Assembly: GCA_018857735.1 (NCBI GenBank)
Contig: JABMCL010000732.1
Span: forward strand, 1,122,001-1,186,000
Direction of reading: 5' to 3'
Length of the DNA: 64,000 nucleotides
Origin: Alviniconcha marisindica
Taxonomy: Eukaryota > Mollusca > Gastropoda > Provannidae
The notes beneath the pieces were generated by a model. The model was not told where the DNA came from. It did not search any database and saw only the letters and a list, made by a program, of their open reading frames with translations. The position numbers and the translations under genes are program-made. Of this stretch, positions 39,118 to 52,634 are shown piece after piece (position 1 is the stretch's first letter; the number at the start of each line of letters is the position of its first letter).

Positions 39118-42100
39118 GAGAGACAGACAGAGAGAGAGAGAGAAGAAGAAGAAGAAGAAGAAGAAGAAGAAGAAAAGCTCTGTGGTAGAAATGGGTTTCA
39201 CACAGTAGCATGAGCAGAGGGCTCACTTTCCAGTTTTGTCAGAAACGCCATCCACATCAGAACCATCCAGTAATATTGTTCTTAGAGTTATTGCTCTTCT
39301 GCAGCCAATTTTTCCTGGGAAAACTGAACCAGACTGTCAACCACCAAACTCCTAAAAGGCAAAACAGAAGCGAGGAAAAGACTACATTTTTTTTAATTAT
39401 TGCATAGTCTGACATCATAAATGATAACCATCCAGTAACAGTGTTCTAGGTGCCACTGCTCTTCTGTAACCAGCTTTTCCTGGGAAAACCAACCTGTACT
39501 GTGAACCATCAAACTCCCCAAAGGCCAAACAGAAGAGAGGAAAAGACTACGAACAAACAAAATAATTGCATAGTCTGAGTCTCTGACATCAGTATCTCAT
39601 AGACCGCAGCCTTTTGGGCACAGATGTTAATCTGTGTCCAAAAGATTGACTCTGAGGCTACAAAATACTTTGTTGGGTGTCCAGTGAACCATAGCATATT
39701 ACTGACTGGAAGTGATCCAAAAGTCCATACACAGGATGCCCATATTTCTAAATCCCACTGAAGGAAAGTGGAAAAGCAGGTTTCAGCTGTCAGCATCTTG
39801 CATAGCACAAGGCCTGTACACAGTACACAGTGCATCACAAAACAGTGGAAAGCTACAGCAGTTCAAGGCAGCTCCTGTCCTTGTTCAGCAGAAAAAGAAA
39901 CAGACCACACCAGTGCAGACACCACTACAAAACAGCGCAGAAAACTACAGCAGTTTAAGGCAGCCCCATGTTGTCATCAAGCAGAGAAAGAGACCACACC
40001 ACTGAAGACATCGCTACAAAACAGAGCAGAAAACTACAGCAGTTTAAGGCAGCTCCATGTTGTCATCAAGCAGAGAAAGAGACCACACCATTGAAGACAC
40101 CGCTACAAAACAGAGCAGAAAACTACAGCAGTTTAAGGCAGCCCCATGTTGTCATCAAGCAGAGAAAGAGACCACACCATTGAAGACACTGCTACAAAAC
40201 AGAGCAGAAAACTACAGCGGTGCAAGGCCGCCCTTGTCACTGTTCAGCAGAATGGGAAAAAAGAAGAAAAAAAGAAAAAAACACCCATGCAGACACCACT
40301 ACAAAACAGAGCAGAAAACTACAGCAATTTAAGGCAGCCCCATGTTGTCATCAAGCAGAAAAAGAGACAGACCACACCAGTGAAGACACCACTACAAAAC
40401 AGAGCAGAAAACTACAACAGTGCAAGGCAGCCCCTGTATCACTCTTCAGCAGAAGAAGAAAAACAGACCATGCCTATAGCTATGCAGACACTGCTACAAA
40501 ACAGAGCAGAAAACTACAACAGATCAAGGCAGCCCTTGTCACTGTTCAGCAGAAAAAGAGCTAGATCACACCAGTGAAGACAGCGCTACAAAACAGAGCA
40601 GCAAACTACAACAGTTCAAGGCAACCCCTGTTGTCATCAAGCAGAGAAAGAGACCACACCAGCAAAGATGCCGCTACAAAACAGAGTGGAAAATGACAGC
40701 AGTTAAAGGCAGAAAAAGAGACAGACCACACTGTTTGTAGGCATAACATCTACGGTTATCTATAACTATTCATGCAACATAAGTACCAGCAGTTATTTCC
40801 ATCCATTTTGAGCTCCTCTGGGGCAGACATAATGGTTCACTCTTACAAATGACGAGCAGAAAGGCTTGGCTAAACAGGTAGTGTACATGCACAAATAATT
40901 GAATTCTCTTTCACTCTCCGTGACAGCTCATCTATCCCTGCCTTTGAAACTCATCTTTAAAGCCTACCTTTTTGGGATGTCTTTCTTGGCTGCAGGATGC
41001 ATGCATGTATGTGTCTTTTTGTTTCATTATGCTTTGAATGATTATGTTTATAATTTTTTCTTTGTTTCTTTATAATTATACTATTGATTTGCATGTGGGT
41101 GTTTGCATGTTGCATGTTTTTATTTAACCCTTTCACTGCCACAACATCGCTTGAAAACAACTAATACAAGTGCGAAATTTGAAATCCTTTTTTTTCATTA
41201 GTATGTGAAAGGATTTCTGTCAGAGCGTGTAGTATCCGAAGAAGATTTGTTACAGAACCAGAAAAAGTATACTGTTTCCAGGCCTGTGTGTGCACGTTTC
41301 GGCCCGGACATTTTACCGCCTGTGGCAGTGAAGGGGTTAATAAAGCTGCAAAGCATTTGCATCTCTGAAAGTACTCTATAAATTCCCTGTTATTATACAT
41401 GCTGGCCTTGTTCATGCTGTCAGACTGGGTCAAAAGAGCAGCACTAAAAGCCAGGTTTTCACGACTTTCAAACACAAATGTTTTACAAATCAGAAACAGC
41501 AAGCTATAAATTAACTGTGAATTAACAAATCAGAAACAGCAAGCTATAAATTAACTATGACATGAACAGCAATCTATAAATTAACTATGGCATGAACAAA
41601 CTACACCCCGTCCCTAATAAGCCTTATGGTTTCTGTGGACATTAAGCACCATGTTTATTTATTTTACAAACTACAAACAACCTAAAAACTGCTGTGTATA
41701 GTTTTCATTCCATTCTTATTCATGGGACCTGTAATGCACCTTCTCTTAGTGTCCCCTGACAGTGGCGGGTGACTGTCAGAAGGCGCCCCCCCCCCCCCCC
41801 ACCCCCACACACACACCACTGTAAGTGCTGCTATAGTAGTAATCCTGACAGCAACAAGTGATTGTCAGAAGGCCTCTCTGTAAGTGTTGCTACAGTAGCA
41901 ATCCTGACAGTGGCAAGTGATTGTCAGAAGGCCTCCCTGTAAGTGCTGCTACAGTAATCCTGACAGCAGCATATGACTGTCAGAAGGCCTCCCTGTAAGT
42001 GCTGCTACAGTAATCCTGACAGTGGCAAGTGACTGTCAGAAGGCCTCCCAGTAAGTGCTGCTACAGTAATACTGACAGTGGCAAGTGACTGTCAGAAGGC

Positions 42101-43273
42101 CTCCCTGGCCCTGTAAGTGCTGCTACAGTAATCCTGACAGCAGCATGTCACTGTCAGAACACCTCCCTGTAAGTGCAGCTACAGTAATCCTGACAGTGGC
42201 AAGTGACTGTCAGAAGGCCTCCCTGTAAGTGCTGCTACAGTAATCCTGACAGTGGCAAGTGACTGTCAGAAGGCCTCCCTGTAAGTGCTGCTACAGTAAT
42301 CCTGACAGTGGCAAGTGACTGTCAGAAGGCCTCCCTGTAAGTGCTGCTACAGTAATCCTGACAGTGGCAAGTGACTGTCAGAAGGCCTCCCTGGCCCTGT
42401 AAGTGCTGCTACAGTTATCTTGGCAAGTGACTGTTAGAAGGCCTCCCGTTAAGTGCTGCTACAGTAATCCTGACAGTGGCAAGTGACTGTCAGAAGGCCT
42501 CCCTGTAAGTGATGCTACAGTAATCCTGACAGTAGCATGTGACTGTCAGAAGACCTTCCTGTAAGTGCTGCTACAGTAATCCTGACAGTGGCAAGTGACT
42601 GTCAGAAGGCCTCCCTGTAAGTGCTTCTACAGTAATCCTGACAGCAGCAAGTGACTGTCAGAAGGCCTCCCTGTAAGTGCTGCTACGATAATCCTGACAG
42701 AGGCAAGTGACTGTCAGGACTCCCTGTAAGTGATGCTAAAGTAATCCTGACAGCGGCAGGTGACTGTCAGAAGGCCGACTGCAGCCCAACATCTGGGGCC
42801 CCAAGTCAGACGATGAACAACAAGAGCCCTGCCATAGGCTTCACCCCAATGGACACTTGAGGTTTTGTTTGGCAGGACAAGTCAAAAGTATGCAGTCTTC
42901 GTTAAAATCATTTTTCAACCTTTACACCAAAATAGCTTGTGCTAATTACAAAAGGCTTATTTCTTTTTTCTTTCTTTTTTAATGACAATGGGCATCAACA
43001 CACACTGGACAGACCAAGAAAAGGCGACAGGGAGGGAGGGAGGGAAGGAGAGAGTCACTGGACATGTCAACGCCTAACAGTCAGCAAGATAACAACACAC
43101 CCAAGATGCAAAATAAAATGATACAGCTCGACACTTCCTTCGCACACTCACACATACAGCCACCACAACAGACACTGAGAGTGGAAAACACTGAGCACAA
43201 CATAATCTGCATATATGTCTTTGACAGACACACAAGAAGTCAGGCACATACACACACACACATGCACTCTCTC

Positions 43274-43329
<56 letters not shown>

Positions 43330-46300
43330 CACAAACACCAGCAACAAGTAGAAGGACTCCATTCAGTCTTTTAGGGCTTCTCTAAAAACCTACTTTCTCA
43401 CCTAGGTTGGGTGGCTGCTGTGATGACAGTGCCGATGTGGTTGTGTGTAGTATGCGCTCGTACTGGTGCGTGTGTGCGTGCATGGAGTGGTACACAATTC
43501 CATAAATACTGTTTATTTTTTCAACTCTGTATATATCTCTACTCCTAACTACTCTGAATCATTGTACTTTCTATGGTGGCGGTGGGGGTTGTGGTGCACT
43601 TTACTGGTATGGATGAATGTCTTTGGTAGGTTTAACTCGTGAAAGCCTGCAGTCATGTATGCGCTGGGTGCATCAGGCGCTGCAAACAGGCAAGTTTTTG
43701 TGTGGAAGTTTATATGTGCCATAAATAAATTTTCCTTCATTCTTCATTCAAACTGTTACAGACAAAAATCCAAAAACAATTTAAATCAAACATTTACACA
43801 GGATAACTAACAGGAAAACACAAACAAGTGTTACAGCGAAAGACACACACAAAACACATCATACACAGTTCAGTGATTGTACTAGACATTTTTCAAGTCA
43901 GTGTGTGACATCTATAGCTGTATAAGGTCAGACAATCACTGTAAACAGTCAGATAAATGATCATCTATGCTGCTACTACTTTTTTACTGCTTTTTTTTTG
44001 GTAGTTTGTTTGTTTGTTTTGAACCTTTTAAACAAAATAACAGCCAGTATGCCTGACTGATTACTGTTTTCTTTTCTGGTATATGCTGATCTTAACTGGT
44101 AAAATACCAGAAATTACCAGTTAACATGAACCCTGACAGTTAATATATTTACAAAAGATAACTAGCAAGCAAGTACACACTCACACAAGCAACTACTACA
44201 CATAGGAGTACATGCAGTCCCAAAGCACAGGTTCCACATCCTGCCCCAGCAAAAAGCAAGGTCTGAGAAACTCCACCTACCCTCTGCAAGTTGGGTTCAA
44301 TTCTCCAGATACGAAGACTCTGGTCTCTGGACCACGTGACTAGCTGCTGATCTCTCACACCTGTAACACGACATGACACTGATGTTTACACTGCACGGAA
44401 CATGCTTAAACACAACACTGATGTTTGCACTGTATGAAACACACATTAGACACAGCACTGATGTTTTCATTGTATGGAACATGCTTAGACACAGCACTGA
44501 TGTTTCCACTGTATGGAGACACAGCACCGACATTCCACTGTATGGAACACACTTAGACACAGCACTGACATTCCACTGTATGGAACATGCTTAGACACAG
44601 CACTAATGTTTCCATTGTATGGAACACACTCAGACACAGCACTGATGTTTCCATTGTATGGAGACACTGCACTGATGTTTCCACTTTCCACTGTATGGAA
44701 CACACTTAGACACAGCACCGATGTTCCCACTGTATGGAACACATTTAGACACAGCACTGAGGTTTCCATTGTATGGAACATGCTTAGACACAGTACTAAT
44801 GTTTCCATTGTATGGAACATGCTTAGACACACCACTAATGTTTCCACAGTATGGAACACGCTTAGACACAGCACTGACATTTCCATTGTATGGAACACAC
44901 TTAGACACAACATTAATGTTTCCACTGTACGGAACACGCTTAGACACAGCACTGATGTTTCCATTGTATGGAACACACTTAGACACAACACGAATGTTTC
45001 CACTGAACGAAACAGACTTAGACACAGCACTGATATTTCCACTGTATGGAACACACTTAGACACAACACTGACGTTTTCACTGTATGGAACACATTTAGA
45101 CACAACACTGATGTTTTCATTGTAAAGAACACACTTAGACACAGCACTGATGTTCATGCCCCGTGCTTACCCTCTGGCTGCTTCTTCCACTGAAACTCCA
45201 GCACCACGTCCTTGTGGCCCACAAACGTGTGGATGGGCTGCAGCTCGCTCTGTGCAGTTATCTTCCACAGGTACAAACTGTTCTCTCCCCTCTTCAGCTG
45301 CGGCACCACCACCGTGACCAGACCCGCTCCAAAAGGCTGTCGCAAACAAAACATGCAGCAGTTTAAATGCACAGTGTACTCGAAAATGAAAGGCCTTCTC
45401 GTACAAATTCAACTCTTTCTTTCGGTACCATTAAACTCTGATTTTCCAGCATAGGACAAGAAATTAAGTGTTAATCAATTCATTCAGAAAAATCGGTTAT
45501 GCCAGGTTTGGACTACTCTGCCACCTTTCAATGTCATTTGATTTCTTATTAAAATGAAGGATAATTATGCATCGTACCAAACAACTGAAACAAGCACAAG
45601 AATGACTGCTAAGCCCTTTTTAGACAAACCTCCTACAGATTATTCCCATCAATGGTTGGTTGCACAGAACTTTCAATGCAACGACAAAGCTGGCAAACCA
45701 CTCTTTGCAGCGTCAGTGGCAGTTTTAATTTGGAAAAAAAAAGGGAAACAAGCAGTCTTCTACACAAACAGCATTTACATCACAGGGTGTACAGACAGTC
45801 TTTAAACTTAATGCCGTACATTTACATCGCAGAGTGTACTTGGTAAAATCAGATAGTCTCAGACTGTATGCCGTACATTTACATCACAAAGTGTACTAGA
45901 AAAAAACCAACAGTCTTAGACTTAATGCTAAACACTTACATCGCAGGGTGTACTAGGTAAAAACAGATAGTCTCAGACCTAATGCCTTACATTTACATCA
46001 CAAGGCATACTAGGTAAAAACGGATAGTCTTAGACTTTATGCCGTACCGTATATCGAGCTCGTCTGACTGGTGCCCCTGAGTCTGTTGAGCCAAAACATT
46101 TCTTTGGGTTGGTGTAATCCCACAACTGTAAAAAGCAGATCAACAGGCCATATCAATGTCATTTATGGATGTATGCAGCAGATCAGCAGGTCATATCAAT
46201 GTCATCCATTAATACTGTATGAACAGACCATATTCGTGTCATTTATTATACATATAGCAGATCAACAGACCATAATCATGCCATTCATTAATACACACAG

Positions 46301-47761
46301 CAAATCAACAGACCATCTCCATGTTCTTCGTTAATAGCAATAATACATATATACAGCAGATCAACAAGCCAAATTCATGTCATTCATTAATACACCAGCC
46401 TCTCAATTCCAGCTGCTGCTTCATTTTCTTGTCTTTAAGCATAAATTGACAGACAACATTATTCATCAAGGATATATATGTAACATTTGCTACATATATT
46501 TCTTTCTCTGAAAAATCACCTGTCAAATCATAATAAGGCCCATGAACAAAGAAAGTGAATCTGTGGCAGAAAGACAGTGACTCAGTTTTGGGGGTGCTTT
46601 ACGCAGTGTATCAGCACACGTGCAGCAATGTCTACTGTCACAGTAAGATTTCCACAGTGCGATGGTCCTTCTATCTACTGAAGGCATCAACAGACTGGTC
46701 ACAGTAAGGTGTGCACACTGCATACTCTGTCTGATGATCCTGCTACTTACACAAGGTATGATTACTACTAAGATTACTACCAATTACTGCTAAGTTACCT
46801 ATGTGACAGTGTTTTTGATTTTACCTCAGTGTTTTTCATCCATTTTGAAATATCCCTCTTGTCCCTAACACACTCACACACACACACATATACACAACAA
46901 CTATATTATGCCACTGCTCTGAGACAGAAGACAGACCAGGAGATACAGAAGCAATGTAACTTTAGACAAAAGACAGACCAGGAGATACAAGACACAAGAC
47001 AGATCAGGAGATACAGAAGCAATGTAAAGACATAAGACAGACCAAGAGACACAAGACAGACCAGGAATTACAGAAGCAATGTAAAGGCATAAGACTGACC
47101 AGGAGACACAAGACAGACCAGGAAATACAGAAGGAACATAAAGACATAAGAAAGACCTAAAAACACAGAAGCACTGCACACAAGCTTACCTTGACATACC
47201 CATCCTGACTAGCAGTGACGAAGTGATACTGATTGTCAGGGCTCCAGTCCAGCCCGTGGATTTTGGACAGATGTGCTGCTATATACTGCTGTGGTGAGTT
47301 ACCTTTCTGTACAACAGACACAACACGCGCACAAGCCTCACAAAGTGTCACTGGTTGTCAGCGTCAGGGTCTGGTTGGCCAAGTGCCCCACCAGGTGCCA
47401 AGTTACCCATCTCCAATACACAACACAAACACATCAATCTGAACAGCAAATATATTTTGATCACGCGCACGCAAACGATCTCTCTCTCCCTTCCTCCCTG
47501 TTCCCTCTCTCTCTCCACTTATCCTTCTGTCTGCAAACCCCCACCCCCCATCTCCTCTCTCACACCCTGTGTGCCCCCCCCACCCCCTCTTCCTCTCCCT
47601 TTCTCCTCACCCTGGGGTCCCATATACGGATGTCTCCTTCATGTGTTGTTGCAAACAAGTTGTTGGTGACTCTGTTCCACTTCACTTGATATGCCCCCGC
47701 TGAAATAAAACAGAACACAAAATTAATCTGTTCCACTTCGTGAACATGATGAGAGCACAAA

Positions 47762-47820
<59 letters not shown>

Positions 47821-50800
47821 CAAATGTTGCAACTATTCTTTGCCTCTGTAAACTCCTCTTCAAAAGTCAGCTGTCACTGTCACCACACTGGGCTACCAAC
47901 CACTGTCACAAAATAAAGCTTGCTAACCAGCCCATCAAAACCAGCTGACTGCACATTTCAACACAGACAGCTTTCAACATCACCACAATAAGAGGTACCA
48001 AAGAATTCCATAGACAAACTCTGAATTTCTGAAATATACATTTCAATGCAGACAGCTTTTAACACCACCACAATAAGAGGCATGAAAGAACTGCATAGAC
48101 ACACTCCGTGTTTCTAAAATACGTCAATGCATTTCAACGCAGACAGCTTTTAACAACAACTCAATAAGAGGCACCAAAGAATTCCATACACACACTCCAT
48201 ATTTCTAAAATACATTAACAGAGCTATACAAAAACAACGTGACACGTTGCAGCAGCTCAACTGCCCTCAAAAGGACCCTCTCTTGAAACTCAAACAAATT
48301 CAATGGTGTTTTGTTTACAAAAACATCTGAAACTGTAACACTGTATAAGTAAAACTGTGTGCTCCAAATCTTATTTTAGTGTACAGTCTGATCAGCCACA
48401 AATGTGAAAAATATCTCTGTCATTAAAATTAGTGATTTACTAACAAACTGAAACAGTCTCAAAACATATCTCTGTTATTTACTAATAAAGTAATCTACAT
48501 AAAATAAACAAAAACAGCAGTAAGTGTTTGATATCATTAACCCTTTCACTGCCATGATGTCAGTTGAAAATGACCAATAAAAGTGTGAAATTTGAAATCC
48601 TTATGCATTTTTTCTTTTTCAAATTGGCATATATATATATATAATATGAAAAGATTTTGATCAAAACACTCAATAATGAAAGCAGATGTTATAGGACTGG
48701 AAAATATACTACATAAACATTTGCAGGCATGTGTAGGCATGTGACAGGCGAGGGCAGTGAATGGGTTAACAAAATGATTGTAGTTCATTTTATTCTGACA
48801 ATCAAACTGACAGAAAAAGAGTGTTTCTTTTGGACTGAATTGAATATAATTATATAAAACTCCAACAACAAAACCCTCTGATCCTACAGAATGAAAGGAA
48901 CCCAATGATAGACATATATAGCAGTAACTCACCAACTGTCTGATAAGAATGCACCGGCTTCTTTGGTTCTCTGAAACAGCAAACTGGCAGTGAGTGGTAG
49001 GGGAGATAATCAGCAACTGTAGGTTCTGCACTAACAAGTCTTACTCAAGAGCCATTTTTCCTCGTGTGTAGTGAGCAACATCAAACACACAGCATTTTAC
49101 TCTGTTGCCACAGAAACTGACAAATACAGTCCTGTGGCTTGGAAATGCAAATTAAGTAAATGCACTTTTTTTTTATTGTCCCACTCAGATTTCCCCCATG
49201 TGAAAAATCCAGCTCCCTTTCCCTTAGGAAAGCCAGCTGCAACAGGGTCAAACTACCATCATCCTAATCTCCCTCTAATTTGGCATCGTCATCTCTCTGC
49301 ATTACAGATGGAGGAGAAGGATGTAACAGGTTGGTGATGTTGTTCATCAGGCTACACAAAGTTTCTGTTTCAAAGGTGATGTTGGGGAAACTTCCGAGGG
49401 ATGGGGTGGAGCACAGATGAGCTTTTCTGCACGCATAGATACCATCTTGAACTGAACTCACCTATAAAGCTAGGCCTACTTCTGTGGGGGGTTTCTCTTC
49501 TCCTCTATTTCTTCCATGTGGGGATGCCCTGGGGTGCACTGTTCCAGAGGGGAGGGGGCAAGAAGGTGATAGCGGATAGGTGCAGTAGTTGTATCAAGGT
49601 GATAGCAGATAGGTGCAGTAGTTGTATCAAGGTGATAGCAGATAGGTGCAGTAATTGTATCAAGGTGATAGCAGATAGGTGCAGTAGTTGTATCAAGGTG
49701 ATAGCAGATAGGTGCATGCCAGTCACATTAGCTTGTTCAAGATAATTTTTATTCCAATATCAGCAGTAGTTGTATCAAGGTGACAGCAGATAGGTGCATG
49801 CCAGTCACATTAGCTTGTTCAAGATAATTTTTATTCCCATTAATATCAGCGGTAGTTGTATCAAGGTGACAGCAGATAGGTGCATGCCAGTCACATTAGC
49901 TTGTTCAAGATAATTTTTATTGACATTAATATCAGCGGTAGTTGTATCAAGGTGATAGCAGATAGGTGCATGCCAGTCACATTAGCTTGTTCAAGATAAT
50001 TTTTATTCCCATTAATATCAGCGGTAGTTGTATCAAGGTGATAGCAGATAGGTGCAGTAGTTGTATCAAGGTGATAGCAGATAGGTGCAGTAGTTGTATC
50101 AAGGTGATAGCAGATAGGTGCAGTAGTTGATCAAAGGGGTCAATAGGTGCATGCCAGTCACATTAGCTTGTTCAAGATAATTTTTATTCCCATTAATATC
50201 AGTGGTAGTTGTATCAAGGTGATAGCAGATAGGTGCATGCCAGTCACATTAGCTTGTTCACGATAATTTTTATTGAAATTAATATCAGCGGTGTTGTATC
50301 AAGGTGACAGCAGATAAGGTGCATGCCAGTCACATTAGGGTTGTTCAAGATAATTTTTATTCCCATTAATATCAGCAGTAGTTGTATCAAGGTGATAGCA
50401 GATAGGTGCAGTAGTTGTATCAAGGTGATAGCAGATAGGTGCATGCCAGTCACATTAGCTTGTTCAAGATAATTTTTATTCCCATTAATATCAGCGGTAG
50501 TTGTATCAAGGTGACAGCAGATAGGTGCATGCTAGTCACGTTAGCTTGTTCAAGACAATTTTTATTGACATTAATATCAGTGGTAGTTGTATCAAGGTGA
50601 TAGCAGATAGGTGCATGCCAGTCACATTAGCTTGCTCAAGATAATTTACTGCTGTTAATATCAGTGGTAGTTGTATCAAGGTGATAGCAGATAGGTGCAC
50701 GCCAGTCACATTAGATTGTTGAAGATAATTTTTATTGCCATTAATATCAGCGGTGATAGCGGATAGGTGCAAGCCAGTCACATTAGCTTGTTTAAGATAA

Positions 50801-51878
50801 TGTTTATTACCATTAATATCAGTGATAGTTGTATCAAAGTGATAGCAGACAGGTGCAAGCCAGTCAGATTAATTAACTTGTTCAAAATAAAAATAAAAAT
50901 TACTGCCATTAATGACATTGATTTAATTCATAAAGGCCTACACAGAGGCTGTTCTAATTTGTCTTGTGTTGTTGTGTGGATGTGAAGTGATGATGAATGA
51001 ATCAAAACCAAAAAATGTTCCTTGTACTTGTTATCTGACAAAAAACAAAATTCTTATGTCTGTCACTATGCATGTGTGTGATTGGCTGTGTCTCTGCAAT
51101 CTGGACTCCTTCCAACCCTTTCACAAAGCATGATACAGCAGAGGGAATAAGGTGAGAGATAGGTACAGCTAGGTGGATATTATCTGATGTCCCACAGGTA
51201 ATGTACAGCTAGGTAGGTATTATCTGATGTCCCACAGGTAATGTACAGCTGGGTGGATATTATCTGATGTCCCACAGGTAAGGTACAGCTAGGTGGATAT
51301 TATCTGATGTCCCACAGGTAATGTACAGCTAGGTGGATATTAGCTGATGTTCCACAGGTAAGGTACAGCTAGGTGGATATTATCTGATGTCCCACAGGTA
51401 AGGTACAGCTAGGTGGATATTATCTGATGTCCCACAGGTAAGGTACAGCTAGGTGGATATTATCTGATGTCCCACAGGTAAGGTACACTAGGTGGATATT
51501 ATCTGATGTCCCACAGGTAAGGTACAGCTAGTGGATATTATATTAGGATAATTACTGGATGTCCCAAGGTAGGTACAGCTAGGTGATTACTGATGTCCCA
51601 CATATAGGTACAGCTTGGTGGATATTATTTGATGTCACACAGGTAGGTACAGCTAGGTGGACATTATTTGATATCCCACAGGTAGGTACAGCTAGGTGGA
51701 CATTACTGGATGTCCCACATGTAGGTACAGTTGTGGATATTATCTGATGTCACACAGGTAGGTACAGCTAGGTGGAATTATTGATTCCCACAGGTAGGTA
51801 CAGCTAGGTGGAATTACTGATGTCCCACAGTAGGTACTAGCTATATATTATTATTATAATAATATATATTAATATAAT

Positions 51879-51914
<36 letters not shown>

Positions 51915-52590
51915 ATCCTGAATACGTAAGTAAAGTTAGGTGGACATTACCTGATGTCCCACAGGTAGGTAAAGTTAGGTGGATGCTGCCTGATGTCCCA
52001 CAGGTAGATACAGTTAGGTAGACATTACCTGATACCCCACAGGAAGGTAAAGTTTGGTGGACATTACCTGATGTCCCATGGGTAGGTAAAGTTAGGTAGA
52101 TGCTACCTGATGTCCCACAGGTAGGTAAAGTTAGGTGGACATTACCTCATGTCCCACAGGCAGGTAGTTAGATAGACATTACCTGATACCCCACAGGACA
52201 GTAAAGTTAGGTGGACATTACCTGATGTCCCACAGGTAGGTAAAGCTGTCTACGGAGCATGAGGCGACAACGTTGACATCAAAAGGAGACCAGTCAACAT
52301 CACTGAAACAAAAGAAGGTCTTTGATGGTATGAAAACAAGGTAGACCCCACACCCAGTCATGGCATGATATTCTGTGCCATGACAGGGAGACTGCAGAAT
52401 TCTGGTGTGTATGCAGAGAAAAGCTGGATGCTGACAATCTGCATCAGCAGGGTGTGACCACCAGACCCAACAGTGCAATACCTCCTTTATATAAGTTATA
52501 ATATATATTTCCAACATCAATACATGTACTTATGGCAGTCAACCATAACAAATTGATTATGTACTAGATGATGCAGACTAGACAAGCTGC

Positions 52591-52634
<44 letters not shown>

